From positions 1,470,781 through 1,534,780 of the forward strand of contig CAVTIV010000019.1 in assembly GCA_963734865.1 (NCBI GenBank): DNA of 64,000 bases, read 5' to 3'. Under the pieces are notes generated by a model, which saw only the letters and a list, made by a program, of their open reading frames with translations, was not told the DNA's origin and ran no database searches. The position numbers and the translations under genes were made by a program. This stretch comes from CBDCUW01 sp963734865 (GTDB lineage: Bacteria > Planctomycetota > Planctomycetia > Pirellulales > Pirellulaceae). Below, piece by piece: positions 1 through 9,209 of the stretch; the stretch's first letter is position 1, and each line of letters begins with the position of its first letter.

Positions 1-206
1 GCTGTTACTACACGATGACTCCCGACGAGCATTTCATCGTCGATGCACTTCCTGGGCATGATCAAGTCATCGTGATTGCAGGACTTTCGGGACACGGTTT
101 CAAATTCACCAGCGTGCTGGGCGAAATTGCAGGTCAACTCGCGATCGGCGACAAGCCAGTCCACGACACAACGCTGTTTCAATTGCGACGATTCCAGAGC
201 AGCTAG
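1..206 (+). CDS. Sarcosine / N-methyl-tryptophan oxidase-type FAD amine oxidase, C-terminus only
   Basis: Only the last ~68 residues are in the window; the reading frame is open from the first bases and the start lies to the left. The segment CYYTMTPDEHFIVD followed by GLSGHGFKFTSVLGEIAGQLA and a LFQLRRF tail is the characteristic end of monomeric sarcosine oxidase / SolA-type flavoproteins, where the CxYT-xTPDxxFxxD stretch sits by the covalent flavin and the GHGFKF turn closes the FAD site. These enzymes oxidise N-methyl amino acids to the demethylated amino acid, formaldehyde and H2O2. The family call is good; the substrate cannot be told from this fragment. Confidence 0.8.
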   Translation, partial: CYYTMTPDEHFIVDALPGHDQVIVIAGLSGHGFKFTSVLGEIAGQLAIGDKPVHDTTLFQLRRFQSS

Positions 207-356
207 AACAAACGGCGTGCGACCGCTGTAACGCGTGCAATCGGTCCCGCAGTGCCCAAAATCAACCCCCTGAATGCGAGGGTTGCAGGGAACCATCGTT
301 TTTCGGCCTACGATTCCTTGGCGTCTGTCACTTGGCACTGTGTCGCGGATCAACAA

Positions 357-527
357 ATGAAAATAGGCTCGATACTCGCTATGTTGTTCATTGCCGCAGT
401 GATCTATTACGTAACCGGTGGCGGAGCCTTGCTTGGTTTTGGCAGTCCGACGACGCTTCCCGATACGATGACGCCCCCCAATGCGACGTTCATGGGTGAC
501 GAACAGCGGAACCCGTTTGTGCGTTAA
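357..527 (+). CDS. Small hypothetical single-pass membrane protein
   Basis: A 56-residue reading frame starting at an ATG at 357 (the frame is open further upstream to 252, but the hydrophobic start favours 357). Residues 4-26 form one hydrophobic segment (SILAMLFIAAVIYYVTGGGALLG), followed by a polar proline/threonine tail. It lies between the oxidase tail and the PmoA-family gene. I do not recognise a family. It may be a short membrane peptide or a chance frame; no clear Shine-Dalgarno is seen. Confidence 0.3.
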   Translation: MKIGSILAMLFIAAVIYYVTGGGALLGFGSPTTLPDTMTPPNATFMGDEQRNPFVR

Positions 528-630
528 TCGCCGGTTTGCTGGGCGGTTTGTTGGTACAATCAGGGTCTTCCCCCCCCCTCCCAACGTCGGCATCCCACGG
601 GGTGCTGCCCCTCCCTGATCGCAGGTTTCC

Positions 631-1557
631 GTGGCGTTCATGTTCAGCAAGTCACCACGCTGTCAGATCGTGCCGCTGCCGGGTAAACAACTGGCCTTTG
701 GCGTCGATCGGCGCGAGCGATTGCGTTGGTATGCGGGCGATGATGTGCCAAGGCCGTTTCTGTTTCCGCTGATCGGGCCGTCCGGTTTGCCGCTCACGCG
801 GATGGGCCATCCCGGGGCGCCCAATCATGATCATCATCGTTCGATTTGGTTTGCCCATGCGAAAGTATTGGGGATCGATTTTTGGTCCGACAACACGCAG
901 GCGGTGATTCGCCAAGAACAATGGCTTGCTTATCAAGACGGCGAATCCGATGCGCAGATGGCGGCGTTGCTGCGATGGTATGACGGGCATGACCCACAGG
1001 CATTGATCGAGCAGCAGCTCATCATTTCGGTTGCCCCCGCCGAGGGTAGCGGTCTGTTGGTCGAGATCCAGACATCACTCACGTCGGTCGCCGAATCGCT
1101 GGAGCTCGGCCAGACGAATTTCGGTTTGCTTGCCGTACGAGTGGCGAAGTCAATTTCCGCCGTATTTGGGGATGGAATCTTGACCGCTGCCGGCGGTCGA
1201 CAAACGGAACGGGAACTGTTTGGCAAATCTTCGACGTGGATCGACTACAGTGGGTCGATCGACGTCGGCGTTGTGGAGGGGATCACGTACTTTGATCACT
1301 CGAGCAACGGCAGCTATCCGAGTAAATGGCACGTTCGCGACGACGGATGGATGGGGGCCTCGGTTTGCCGAGATGCGCCGGTGATGCTTGCTCGTGAGCG
1401 ACCGACGACATGGCGATACCTGTTGCATGCTCATGGCGGACATCTCGATGCCCAGGTGGCCGAAGGAATCGCCGGACGGTTCAATTCCACGCCTGAATTT
1501 GTGGTTGGCAACAGTGATCAGCCGCACCATCATGCACAGATCACACGAAAGTCCTGA
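631..1557 (+). CDS. PmoA family (DUF6807) protein
   Basis: The 308-residue product carries the GHPGAPNHDHHRSIWFAH stretch (about residues 60-77) and later YFDHSSNGSYPSKWHVRDDGWMG, both hallmarks of the DUF6807/'PmoA family' proteins common in Planctomycetota and Bacteroidota. The name comes from an old 'methane oxygenase' annotation and does not mean particulate methane monooxygenase; the biochemical role is unknown. The His-rich HDHHR cluster suggests a metal or carbohydrate site. These genes typically sit beside Gfo/Idh/MocA oxidoreductases in sugar-catabolic clusters, as here. No signal peptide is apparent. The listed start is a GTG at 631; an ATG at 640 is an alternative. Confidence 0.8.
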   Translation: MAFMFSKSPRCQIVPLPGKQLAFGVDRRERLRWYAGDDVPRPFLFPLIGPSGLPLTRMGHPGAPNHDHHRSIWFAHAKVLGIDFWSDNTQAVIRQEQWLAYQDGESDAQMAALLRWYDGHDPQALIEQQLIISVAPAEGSGLLVEIQTSLTSVAESLELGQTNFGLLAVRVAKSISAVFGDGILTAAGGRQTERELFGKSSTWIDYSGSIDVGVVEGITYFDHSSNGSYPSKWHVRDDGWMGASVCRDAPVMLARERPTTWRYLLHAHGGHLDAQVAEGIAGRFNSTPEFVVGNSDQPHHHAQITRKS

Positions 1558-1608
1558 ATCAACGTACAGGCTGACTGACAATCATTGACTCTTACCCCCT
1601 TTCGACCC

Positions 1609-2913
1609 ATGAACCATGAACATGATCGACGTTTGTTTCTGAAGAGCGGTGTGTCGGCCGCGGCGTTGGCCGCGACCGCGCTGCACACCCCGCTGGCGCA
1701 ATCGGCTGAGACGGAGGCGGAATCGGCAAACGAAAAGGTGGTGATGGGCATCATGGGTGTCAATGGCCGCGGATCGGCGATCGCACGTGGCATGATGGCG
1801 GCTGCGAATACGGAGATCGCGTATATCTGCGACGTCGACGAAAGGGCCTCGGGACGTGTCGCCGAGTCGGTCGCCGCGGGTCAGGGCCACAAACCAAAAG
1901 TCGTGTCCGACTTTCGCCGAATCTTGGATGACAACGATATCGACGTACTCGTGATCGCCGCCCCCAATCACTGGCACGCACCGGCTACCATTCTCGGGTG
2001 TCATGCCGGCAAGCACGTTTATGTCGAGAAACCTTGCAGCTACACCCCTGCCGAAGGTGAGTGGGCGATTCAGGCGGCTCGCAAAAACAACCGTATCGTG
2101 CAAATGGGGACGCAGCGCCGAACCTGGCCCGCGATCGTTGAGGCAATCGAAAAGATTCACGCCGGCGAGATCGGCAAGGTTTTGTATGCGCGCACCTGGT
2201 ACAACAACCGCCGCGCATCGATTGGCAAGGGCAAGCAGGTCGACGTGCCCGCCTGGTTGGATTGGAAAATGTGGCAGGGGCCGGCACCGGAGCGACCATT
2301 CAAGGACAACATCGTTCACTACAACTGGCATTGGCATTGGCATTGGGGCAATGGCGAACTCGGTAACAACGGCGTGCACGGTCTCGATGTTGCTCGCTGG
2401 GGATTGGATGTGCCCTTTCCGATTCGTGTCACCGCCGGTGGCGGAAAGTACCGTTACGATGACGATCAGGAGACGCCGGACACGATGATGGTCACGTACG
2501 ATTTTCCAGGCAGCAAGACGATCACCTGGGAGGGACTGAGTTGGTCGCCACTGGGGCCGCATGATTCCGGTTTCGGGATCAGCTTCCACGGTACCGACGG
2601 TTCCTTGATCGTTCGCGACGCCGGATACACGATCTACGACATTCGCAACAAACAGACTGCCGCCGGCAGTGGACCGGGCGGTGACAAGGATCACTTCGCC
2701 GACTTCCTGGATGCGGTTCGGACGGGCCGCCGACCGAACGCCGATATTGAAAAGGCCCATCGCAGTACGCTGCTTTGTCATCTCGGGAACATCGCCTACC
2801 GGACCTCCAGTGTTTTGCAGACCGATGCCAACAACGGACACATCATTGGCAATGAAGCGGCACAGCAACTATGGAGCCGCGAATACGCCAAGGGTTGGGA
2901 GCCGGTGATCTAA
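1609..2913 (+). CDS. Gfo/Idh/MocA family oxidoreductase, Tat-exported
   Basis: NAD(P)-dependent oxidoreductase of about 434 residues. The ATG at 1609 gives MNHEHDRRLFLKSGVSAAAL, a twin-arginine signal (RRLFLK) and hydrophobic core, so export to the periplasm is expected; a TTG frame opening at 1585 would only add eight residues. The Rossmann motif GVNGRGSAIARG begins near residue 48 and the EKPCSYTPAEGEWA motif (EKP lysine) near residue 143. HWHWHWGNGELGNNGVHGLDVARWGL near residue 240 matches the HGxDxxRW region of planctomycete members. Sugar or inositol-type substrates are typical of the family; the exact one is not readable. It follows the PmoA-family gene by about 50 bp and may be co-transcribed. 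Confidence 0.88.
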   Translation: MNHEHDRRLFLKSGVSAAALAATALHTPLAQSAETEAESANEKVVMGIMGVNGRGSAIARGMMAAANTEIAYICDVDERASGRVAESVAAGQGHKPKVVSDFRRILDDNDIDVLVIAAPNHWHAPATILGCHAGKHVYVEKPCSYTPAEGEWAIQAARKNNRIVQMGTQRRTWPAIVEAIEKIHAGEIGKVLYARTWYNNRRASIGKGKQVDVPAWLDWKMWQGPAPERPFKDNIVHYNWHWHWHWGNGELGNNGVHGLDVARWGLDVPFPIRVTAGGGKYRYDDDQETPDTMMVTYDFPGSKTITWEGLSWSPLGPHDSGFGISFHGTDGSLIVRDAGYTIYDIRNKQTAAGSGPGGDKDHFADFLDAVRTGRRPNADIEKAHRSTLLCHLGNIAYRTSSVLQTDANNGHIIGNEAAQQLWSREYAKGWEPVI

Positions 2914-2971
2914 TTTTTTCCGTTTCGCCCACGATTGACGAATGACGGTTGGCTGGTGAAAACGTTGGGCA

Positions 2972-5200
2972 ATGGAATTGTCCGAAGAATCACAGAAATC
3001 GATGGGCTTGCTCGGCGCGACCGGCGTCGGTGTCGGGGCGATTGTCGGTGGTGGGATTCTGGCCTTGGCGGGCGTGGCATTTGCGACGACGGGTCCCGGC
3101 ACGATCATTGCCTTTGGGCTCAACGGGATCATTGCTCTGTTGACAGCTCTCAGCTTCGCGGAGATGTCTTCCAAGTTCCCGGAGTCTGGCGGCACGTACA
3201 CGTTTAGCCGAAAGGTGTTGTCGGTTGAGGCCGCCTTCACCGTTGGTTGGGTCGTGTGGTTCGCTTCAATTGTGGCGGCCGTCTTGTACGCACTGGGATT
3301 CGCCCACTTTGCGATGGTGATGGTCGAACAGCTGTGCGCGGTCACGGGAGCTGAGATTCCCGCGTGGCTGGCGAATGGGCGAGCTGTTCCCGGTGTCGCC
3401 CTGGCGACAACCGTCCTGTTGGCAGTGGGCTTGATGTTGACAACGGCCGGAGGTGGGCATTGGGCCAATGTCGCCAAGATCGTGGTCTTTGCCGTGCTGA
3501 TTCTCTCAGGCATCTGGGCGATATCGCAACAGTCTGTTGGCGACACCGGTGCGGCCCTGCGCCCCTTTTTCACCTCTGGGCTTGGCGGTCTCGTCCAAGC
3601 GATGGGATACAGCTTCATCGCGTTGCAGGGATTCGACTTGATCGCTGCGGTCGGTGGTGAAGTGCGGGACGCAAAGAAGACGGTTCCCCGAGCGATGTTG
3701 TTGTCGCTGGCGATCGCGATGGCGATCTATCTGCCGCTGTTGTTCGTGATCGCGACGGTCGGCGTTCCTGCCGGCGAATCGATCCGGGCGGCCGCAGAAA
3801 AGGATCCGGAAGGAATTGTCGCGATCGCTGCTCGAAATTTTCTTGGTCCCACAGGTTATTGGCTGGTCATCATCGCCGCGGTGTTGTCAATGTTCACGGC
3901 ACTTCAGGCCAACCTCTACGCCGCATCGCGAATCGCATATGCGATGGCGAAAGATCACACGTTGCCGTCGGCACTGGGCAAACTGAGTGCGAACCGCGGC
4001 ACGCCGACCTCGGCCATCGTCGTGACATCGGTATTGGTTTGCGCGATTGTCGCTGTCCTACCAGACGTCGCCGCCGCGGGTGCGGCCTCGAGTCTGATCT
4101 TTCTGGTGACATTCGCGATCGCCCATTGGTTGTCGATGTTGGTGCGTCTGCGGAGCTCACGCCGTCCTCCACCGTTTCGCTCGCCACTGTTTCCGTTGGT
4201 GCCGATCATCGGTGGATTGTCTTGCGTTTCGCTGGCTGTGTTTCAGGGGGTCGCGGTTCCTACGGCGGGTGCGATCGCGGTTGTCTGGCTCAGCGTCGGA
4301 GGCGTCTTGTTTCTTTCGCTGTTCGCGAGAAGAGCCAGATTGATGGACGTCGGCACCGTCGCAGCAGATCCTGAACTGATGACCCTCCGTGGTCACACGC
4401 CATTGGTTCTGGTGCCAATTGCCAATCCACAAAACGCGTTGGCGATGATCGCGCTGGCGGATGTCTTGGTCCCAGCCGAGGTCGGGCGGGTATTGATCCA
4501 GTCGGTGGTCGTGGCCCCGCCCGGTTGGCAACCCGATCTGGATCCGGCCCCGATCGAGAAGTCTCAAGAGGTTTTGCGTGAGTTGCTCAGTGCCTCGGCG
4601 CGAGTCGGAATACTGGCCGAGGCATTGACGACGGTTGCCGCCCATCCGATGGAAGAGATCGCCCGTGTCGCCCAGTTGCATCGCTGCGAATCGGTGCTGC
4701 TAGGTCTCAGTGATGTCAGCGATGGGCATGACGGCATGCCGTTGGAACAGCTATTGGGCCAGCTCGAGACTGACGTCGTCGTGATGCGGGCACCCAGGAA
4801 TTGGCAGCTCTCTGACGCACAGAATATTTTGGTTCCCGTAGCGGGACGCGGTGGACACGATCGCCTGCTGGCCAGACTGTTGGGCAGTCTATCGCGCGAA
4901 CAGAAACGCGAAGTCACGTTCCTGCGGGTGGTTCCGTCGAATGCGTCGGCGAAAGATCTCCATCGCTTCCAACGCGACCTGGCCAGGCTTTCGCGCGATA
5001 ATATCCGCGGCAAGTGCGAGAAATCGGTGATTCGCAGTGATGATCCGATCGCCACCATTGCCCAGCAAACGGAGCAGTGCGGGCTGTTGATCCTGGGGAT
5101 TCAGCGGATCGGCCCACGTGAAAAGCTGTTTGGCAGCTTCACTCGCGAGCTTGTCAAACGGACAACCTGTCCGATCATCATTCTCAGCCGACGTGGCTAG
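2972..5200 (+). CDS. APC-family amino-acid permease with C-terminal universal-stress domains
   Basis: A 742-residue inner-membrane protein. Residues ~10-440 contain about 12 hydrophobic helices beginning with GATGVGVGAIVGGGILAL, the glycine-rich unwound helix 1 of APC amino acid/polyamine/cation transporters, and FAEMSSKFPESGGTYTF after helix 2. The last ~280 residues are cytoplasmic and contain two UspA-like alpha/beta repeats: one from GHTPLVLVPIANPQNA, and one from QNILVPVAGRGGHDRLLARLL ending in ELVKRTTCPIIILSRRG. Permease-Usp fusions are known and are thought to couple transport to nucleotide or energy status. Substrate not assignable. The ATG at 2972 begins 58 bp after the preceding stop. 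Confidence 0.88.
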   Translation: MELSEESQKSMGLLGATGVGVGAIVGGGILALAGVAFATTGPGTIIAFGLNGIIALLTALSFAEMSSKFPESGGTYTFSRKVLSVEAAFTVGWVVWFASIVAAVLYALGFAHFAMVMVEQLCAVTGAEIPAWLANGRAVPGVALATTVLLAVGLMLTTAGGGHWANVAKIVVFAVLILSGIWAISQQSVGDTGAALRPFFTSGLGGLVQAMGYSFIALQGFDLIAAVGGEVRDAKKTVPRAMLLSLAIAMAIYLPLLFVIATVGVPAGESIRAAAEKDPEGIVAIAARNFLGPTGYWLVIIAAVLSMFTALQANLYAASRIAYAMAKDHTLPSALGKLSANRGTPTSAIVVTSVLVCAIVAVLPDVAAAGAASSLIFLVTFAIAHWLSMLVRLRSSRRPPPFRSPLFPLVPIIGGLSCVSLAVFQGVAVPTAGAIAVVWLSVGGVLFLSLFARRARLMDVGTVAADPELMTLRGHTPLVLVPIANPQNALAMIALADVLVPAEVGRVLIQSVVVAPPGWQPDLDPAPIEKSQEVLRELLSASARVGILAEALTTVAAHPMEEIARVAQLHRCESVLLGLSDVSDGHDGMPLEQLLGQLETDVVVMRAPRNWQLSDAQNILVPVAGRGGHDRLLARLLGSLSREQKREVTFLRVVPSNASAKDLHRFQRDLARLSRDNIRGKCEKSVIRSDDPIATIAQQTEQCGLLILGIQRIGPREKLFGSFTRELVKRTTCPIIILSRRG

Positions 5201-5341
5201 AGATTGGCGGACGCCAGTCCGATTTGTTTCACTCCAGACGTTACTGCTCGCCTCTGGGCGGCTAGAATAAGGATTCTGCCCACCCCCGCCCTTTGCGTCA
5301 ATCGACGCTGAGCGATCGTGCCAACGATGACGCCTGTGCGA

Positions 5342-7654
5342 ATGTCAATGTATCGCTGTATCCCTTCCGTCCTGCTTTTGGTCAGCGTTTGTCTGGCGTC
5401 ACGCGTTGATGCCGATGAAGTTGTCTTCAATCGCGACATTCGCCCGATTCTTTCCCAGACATGTTTTCACTGTCACGGGCCCGATGCGGCGACGCGTGAA
5501 GCGGATCTGCGGCTCGATTTGGCCAGCTCGGCGGCGACAGTGATTGTGCCAGGCGATGTCGAGGCCAGCGAGTTGATCGATCGGATCACGTCGACCGATC
5601 CAGATCATCGAATGCCGCCGCCGGAGTCTGCCAAGCAGCTCTCCGATCCGCAGCGTGAACTGTTGACTCGCTGGGTTCGTTCGGGCGGTGAATATCAGGG
5701 ACACTGGGCATTCATTCGACCGGTTGTCTCAGCACCCAATGTTTCCGGCGCGGGCGGTTGGTCGAACGGAAAGATTGATGACTATGTGTGGGATCGACTG
5801 CGTCGTGAGGGGTTGAAGCCCTCGCCCAGAGCGGCGCCGGAAACGTTGATCCGGCGCATCACGATCGACCTTACCGGGATTCCTCCAACAGCTGCGGAGA
5901 TCGACAGATTTCTCGCCGATCATTCGCCGAATTCCCTGGAGCGGCTGATTGACCGACTCATGTGCTCGCCGCGTTATGGCGAGCAGATGGCCTTACCGTG
6001 GCTCGAAGCCTCACGCTATGCGGATACCGACGGATATCAAAATGATCGGTATCGCTACCAGCACGTTTGGCGTGACTGGGTGATCGCCGCTTTCAATTCC
6101 AACATGCCATACGACCAATTTGTGACCGAACAGCTTGCCGGTGACATGTTGCCGGATGCGACATTGAAACAACAAATCGCGACAGGGTTTGGTCGGAATC
6201 ATCGAATCAACTCCGAAGATGGTTCGATTCCTGAAGAATGGCGTACCGAAAATGTGGTTGATCGCGTCGATACCTTCGGCACTCTGTTCTTGGGTTTGAC
6301 GATTGGTTGTGCGCGTTGCCACGATCACAAGTATGATCCGATTTCACAACGAGAGTACTATCAGCTATTCGCGTACTTCAACAACATCGCCGAGTGGGGT
6401 GTCGGCCCGAACAACGGGAACAGTCCTCCGTTCATCGAAGTGCCCGACAGTTGGCCCGACTTGTCGGCAGACGAGGATCACCGGATCCTTCCCGACCCGG
6501 TGGAGTTGCATGACGCCAGGAAGGAAGCGGGCAACGGGCTAAAGCGACCACAGGCGGGATCTCCTTCGACCGTGATGGTGATGCACGAGCTTCGCGAGCC
6601 ACGTGAAACGTATCTCTTGCTTCGCGGCCAGTACAACATGCCCGACAAGTCACAGCGACTTTTCCCGGCAGTCCCCGCCGTTTTGGATATTGCCCCGAGC
6701 GATGACGATTCTTCCGCCGACCGATTGGAACTTGCCAGATGGTTGGTCAGCCCCGAGAACCCGCTGACCGCCCGCGTCGCGGTCAATCGGATCTGGCAGC
6801 AGTTGTTCGGCGTTGGCCTGGTGGAAACGAGCGAGAATTTTGGCTCCCAGGGCTCGCTGCCGTCGCATCCCGCTCTGCTGGATTACCTGGCGACCGAGCT
6901 GATTCGCAATCAATGGGACCTGCGTGCGATCCAGAAAAAAGTACTGTTGAGTGAGACCTACCAGCAGTCTTCGGTCGTGTCGCCGGAATTGCAAGAGCTT
7001 GATCCGATGAATCGGCTTCTTGCCCGTGGTCCACGTGTTCGTTTGCCAGCGTTCACGTTGCGTGATCAGGCGCTGCAGGCGAGCGGCTTGTTGGTGGAGG
7101 TGATCGGCGGTCCGTCGGCAAAACCTTACATGCCGCCAAAGATCTGGAGTTCGATCTCGAACAATACGTACGAACAGGACAAGGGCGCCAACCTTTTTCG
7201 CCGTAGCCTATACACTTATTGGCGACGGACGATCCCACCACCGGTGATGATGAACTTCAATGCCGCGGCACGCGAAGTCTGTATCGTTCGCACCGAATCG
7301 ACCAACACGCCGCTACAAGCTTTGACATTGATGAACAACACGGTGTTTGTCGAGTCGGCAAGATTCATGGCTCAACGGATATTGCAGGAATCACCACCAC
7401 AACCCAGGAAGCAGATTGAGTACGGGTTTCGTTTGCTGTGCGGAAGATTCCCAAACGAACAGGAATTGACAGTGCTGCTGAATGCTCATCGCGGCTTCCT
7501 GAATCGATACAAGGCTGATCGGGCGGCCGCGTTGAAACTGTTATCGGTCGGCGACACGCCGCGGGACGACTCGCTGCCGCCGGCAGAACACGCAGCGATG
7601 GCGATGACGGCGTCGCTGATTTTGAACCTCGATGAAACGATTACCAAAGAATAG
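5342..7654 (+). CDS. PSD1 family planctomycete cytochrome c / DUF1549 / DUF1553 protein
   Basis: Secreted protein of about 770 residues. The start at 5342 gives a signal peptide (YRCIPSVLLLVSVCLASRVDA); the frame is open from a GTG at 5318. The N-terminal PSCyt1 domain carries a CFHCH heme motif (residues ~34-38), DUF1549 contains ASRYADTDGYQND and RCHDHKYDPISQREYY, and DUF1553 starts at NPLTARVAVNRIWQQLFG. Such proteins are periplasmic c-type cytochrome fusions, nearly exclusive to Planctomycetota, and are usually paired with a DUF1501 gene; their substrate is unknown. At ~770 residues it is shorter than many relatives because the inserted LamG-like domain is missing. It overlaps the downstream DUF1501 gene by 23 bp, so translation is probably coupled. 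Confidence 0.9.
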   Translation: MSMYRCIPSVLLLVSVCLASRVDADEVVFNRDIRPILSQTCFHCHGPDAATREADLRLDLASSAATVIVPGDVEASELIDRITSTDPDHRMPPPESAKQLSDPQRELLTRWVRSGGEYQGHWAFIRPVVSAPNVSGAGGWSNGKIDDYVWDRLRREGLKPSPRAAPETLIRRITIDLTGIPPTAAEIDRFLADHSPNSLERLIDRLMCSPRYGEQMALPWLEASRYADTDGYQNDRYRYQHVWRDWVIAAFNSNMPYDQFVTEQLAGDMLPDATLKQQIATGFGRNHRINSEDGSIPEEWRTENVVDRVDTFGTLFLGLTIGCARCHDHKYDPISQREYYQLFAYFNNIAEWGVGPNNGNSPPFIEVPDSWPDLSADEDHRILPDPVELHDARKEAGNGLKRPQAGSPSTVMVMHELREPRETYLLLRGQYNMPDKSQRLFPAVPAVLDIAPSDDDSSADRLELARWLVSPENPLTARVAVNRIWQQLFGVGLVETSENFGSQGSLPSHPALLDYLATELIRNQWDLRAIQKKVLLSETYQQSSVVSPELQELDPMNRLLARGPRVRLPAFTLRDQALQASGLLVEVIGGPSAKPYMPPKIWSSISNNTYEQDKGANLFRRSLYTYWRRTIPPPVMMNFNAAAREVCIVRTESTNTPLQALTLMNNTVFVESARFMAQRILQESPPQPRKQIEYGFRLLCGRFPNEQELTVLLNAHRGFLNRYKADRAAALKLLSVGDTPRDDSLPPAEHAAMAMTASLILNLDETITKE

Positions 7655-9137
7655 GCGACGTACTTTGTTACCGATCGACATGGGATCCCCACAATACGCT
7701 GGAAATGGCGACACGATCGCTGCATCCAAAGCGTCGCGCCGTTCATTACTGCTCGGATCGCTTGGATTTGCCGCATTGCTCAGCCGTGACTCGCAGGCCG
7801 CGACTTCAGCGCAAACTTCGCGAGGCTTGTCCGGTTTGCCGCACTTTCCGGCAAAAATCAAACGCGTGATTTACCTGTTTCAGTCAGGCGGTCCGGCACA
7901 AATGGACCTGTTCGACTACAAGCCGGGACTGAAAGACAAGTTTGGCCAAGAAGTTCCCAGAAGCGTCTATCCGGACGCGCGAAAAACAACAATGAGCTCG
8001 GCCCAGGCGTCGTTTCCGGTCGCACCGTCGCAATTTGAGTTTTCCAGGCATGGCCAGGCCGGGTCATGGATCAGCGAAGTCCTGCCGCAGATCGCCAAGA
8101 TGGCCGACGAGATGTGCATCATTCGTTCGATGCATACCGACGCGATCAATCATGACCCTGCGATCACGTTCCAGCAGACCGGTTCGCAAATCCCTGGCCG
8201 ACCGAGCATTGGGTCGTGGCTCGGTTATGGACTCGGCAGCGAGAATGATGATCTGCCGGCCTTCGTCGCAATGAGCAGCAAGGGTACCGGCAAAGGGGGA
8301 CAGCCCCTCTATGACCGACTGTGGGGCAGTGGTTTTCTGCCATCGAAATATCAGGGTGTCAAGTTTCGCAACCAGGGCGATCCGGTACTCGATATCTCCG
8401 ATCCGCTGGGCGTATCGCGAGACATTCGGCGAACCATGCTCGATTCTTTGGCTCAATTGAATCACTTGAAATACGACGCGGTCGGTGACCCAGAGATTCA
8501 GTCTCGCATCGCCCAGTACGAGTTAGCGTTCCGAATGCAGATGTCTGTTCCCGATCTGCTCGATTTTTCGGATGAGCCAAAACATGTACTCGATCTATAC
8601 GGCCCCGAGGTGACGACTCAGGGGAAGTATGCCTACAACTGTTTGATCGCACGCCGATTGGCTGAACGGGGTGTAAGATTCATCCAGCTGTTTCATCAGG
8701 GTTGGGACCAACACAATAACTTGCCGACGCAGATTCGTAAGCAGTGCCAGGATACCGATCAGGCAACGGCCGCGTTGATCGGAGATTTGCGACAACGCGG
8801 AATGCTCGATGAAACCCTGATCGTTTGGGGAGGCGAGTTTGGACGGACGATCTATTCGCAAGGTAAACTGACCGACAAGGTGTACGGTCGCGACCATCAT
8901 CCGAGTTGCTTCACGATGTGGCTGGCAGGTGGTGGTATCAAGGGAGGCACGAATTACGGCAGCACCGACGATTATAGTGTCAACGTTGCCGAGGATGGCG
9001 TGAGTGTTCATGATCTTCACGCCACGATTCTGCACCTGCTGGGCATCGATCATCGGCGTCTGACCTTCAAATTCCAGGGTCGCGACTTTCGATTGACCGA
9101 CGTTCACGGCGAAGTCGTGGAATCGCTGCTGGCCTGA
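7632..9137 (+). CDS. DUF1501 domain-containing protein (sulfatase-fold, exported)
   Basis: A 501-residue partner of the preceding DUF1553 gene; its ATG lies inside the end of that gene. The N-terminus has SRRSLLLGSLGFAALLS, a Tat-like signal (the second Arg of a twin-Arg followed by S-L-L-L), then VIYLFQSGGPAQMDLFDYKPGL, the diagnostic DUF1501 opening. WGGEFGRTIYSQG and GRDHHPSCFTMWLAGGGIKGG near residue 400-430 are the conserved core with the Asp-His-His cluster expected of the alkaline-phosphatase/sulfatase superfamily. The reaction is not known for this family. Co-occurrence with PSD1 cytochromes in one operon suggests a joint periplasmic function. Confidence 0.9.
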   Translation: MKRLPKNRRRTLLPIDMGSPQYAGNGDTIAASKASRRSLLLGSLGFAALLSRDSQAATSAQTSRGLSGLPHFPAKIKRVIYLFQSGGPAQMDLFDYKPGLKDKFGQEVPRSVYPDARKTTMSSAQASFPVAPSQFEFSRHGQAGSWISEVLPQIAKMADEMCIIRSMHTDAINHDPAITFQQTGSQIPGRPSIGSWLGYGLGSENDDLPAFVAMSSKGTGKGGQPLYDRLWGSGFLPSKYQGVKFRNQGDPVLDISDPLGVSRDIRRTMLDSLAQLNHLKYDAVGDPEIQSRIAQYELAFRMQMSVPDLLDFSDEPKHVLDLYGPEVTTQGKYAYNCLIARRLAERGVRFIQLFHQGWDQHNNLPTQIRKQCQDTDQATAALIGDLRQRGMLDETLIVWGGEFGRTIYSQGKLTDKVYGRDHHPSCFTMWLAGGGIKGGTNYGSTDDYSVNVAEDGVSVHDLHATILHLLGIDHRRLTFKFQGRDFRLTDVHGEVVESLLA

Positions 9138-9209
9138 TACCTTCCCTCTCGGACGATCACCATTGCCCGCGCGAGGGCCTGATTGGCCGTGGAAACGAAA
9201 GAGGATTTG

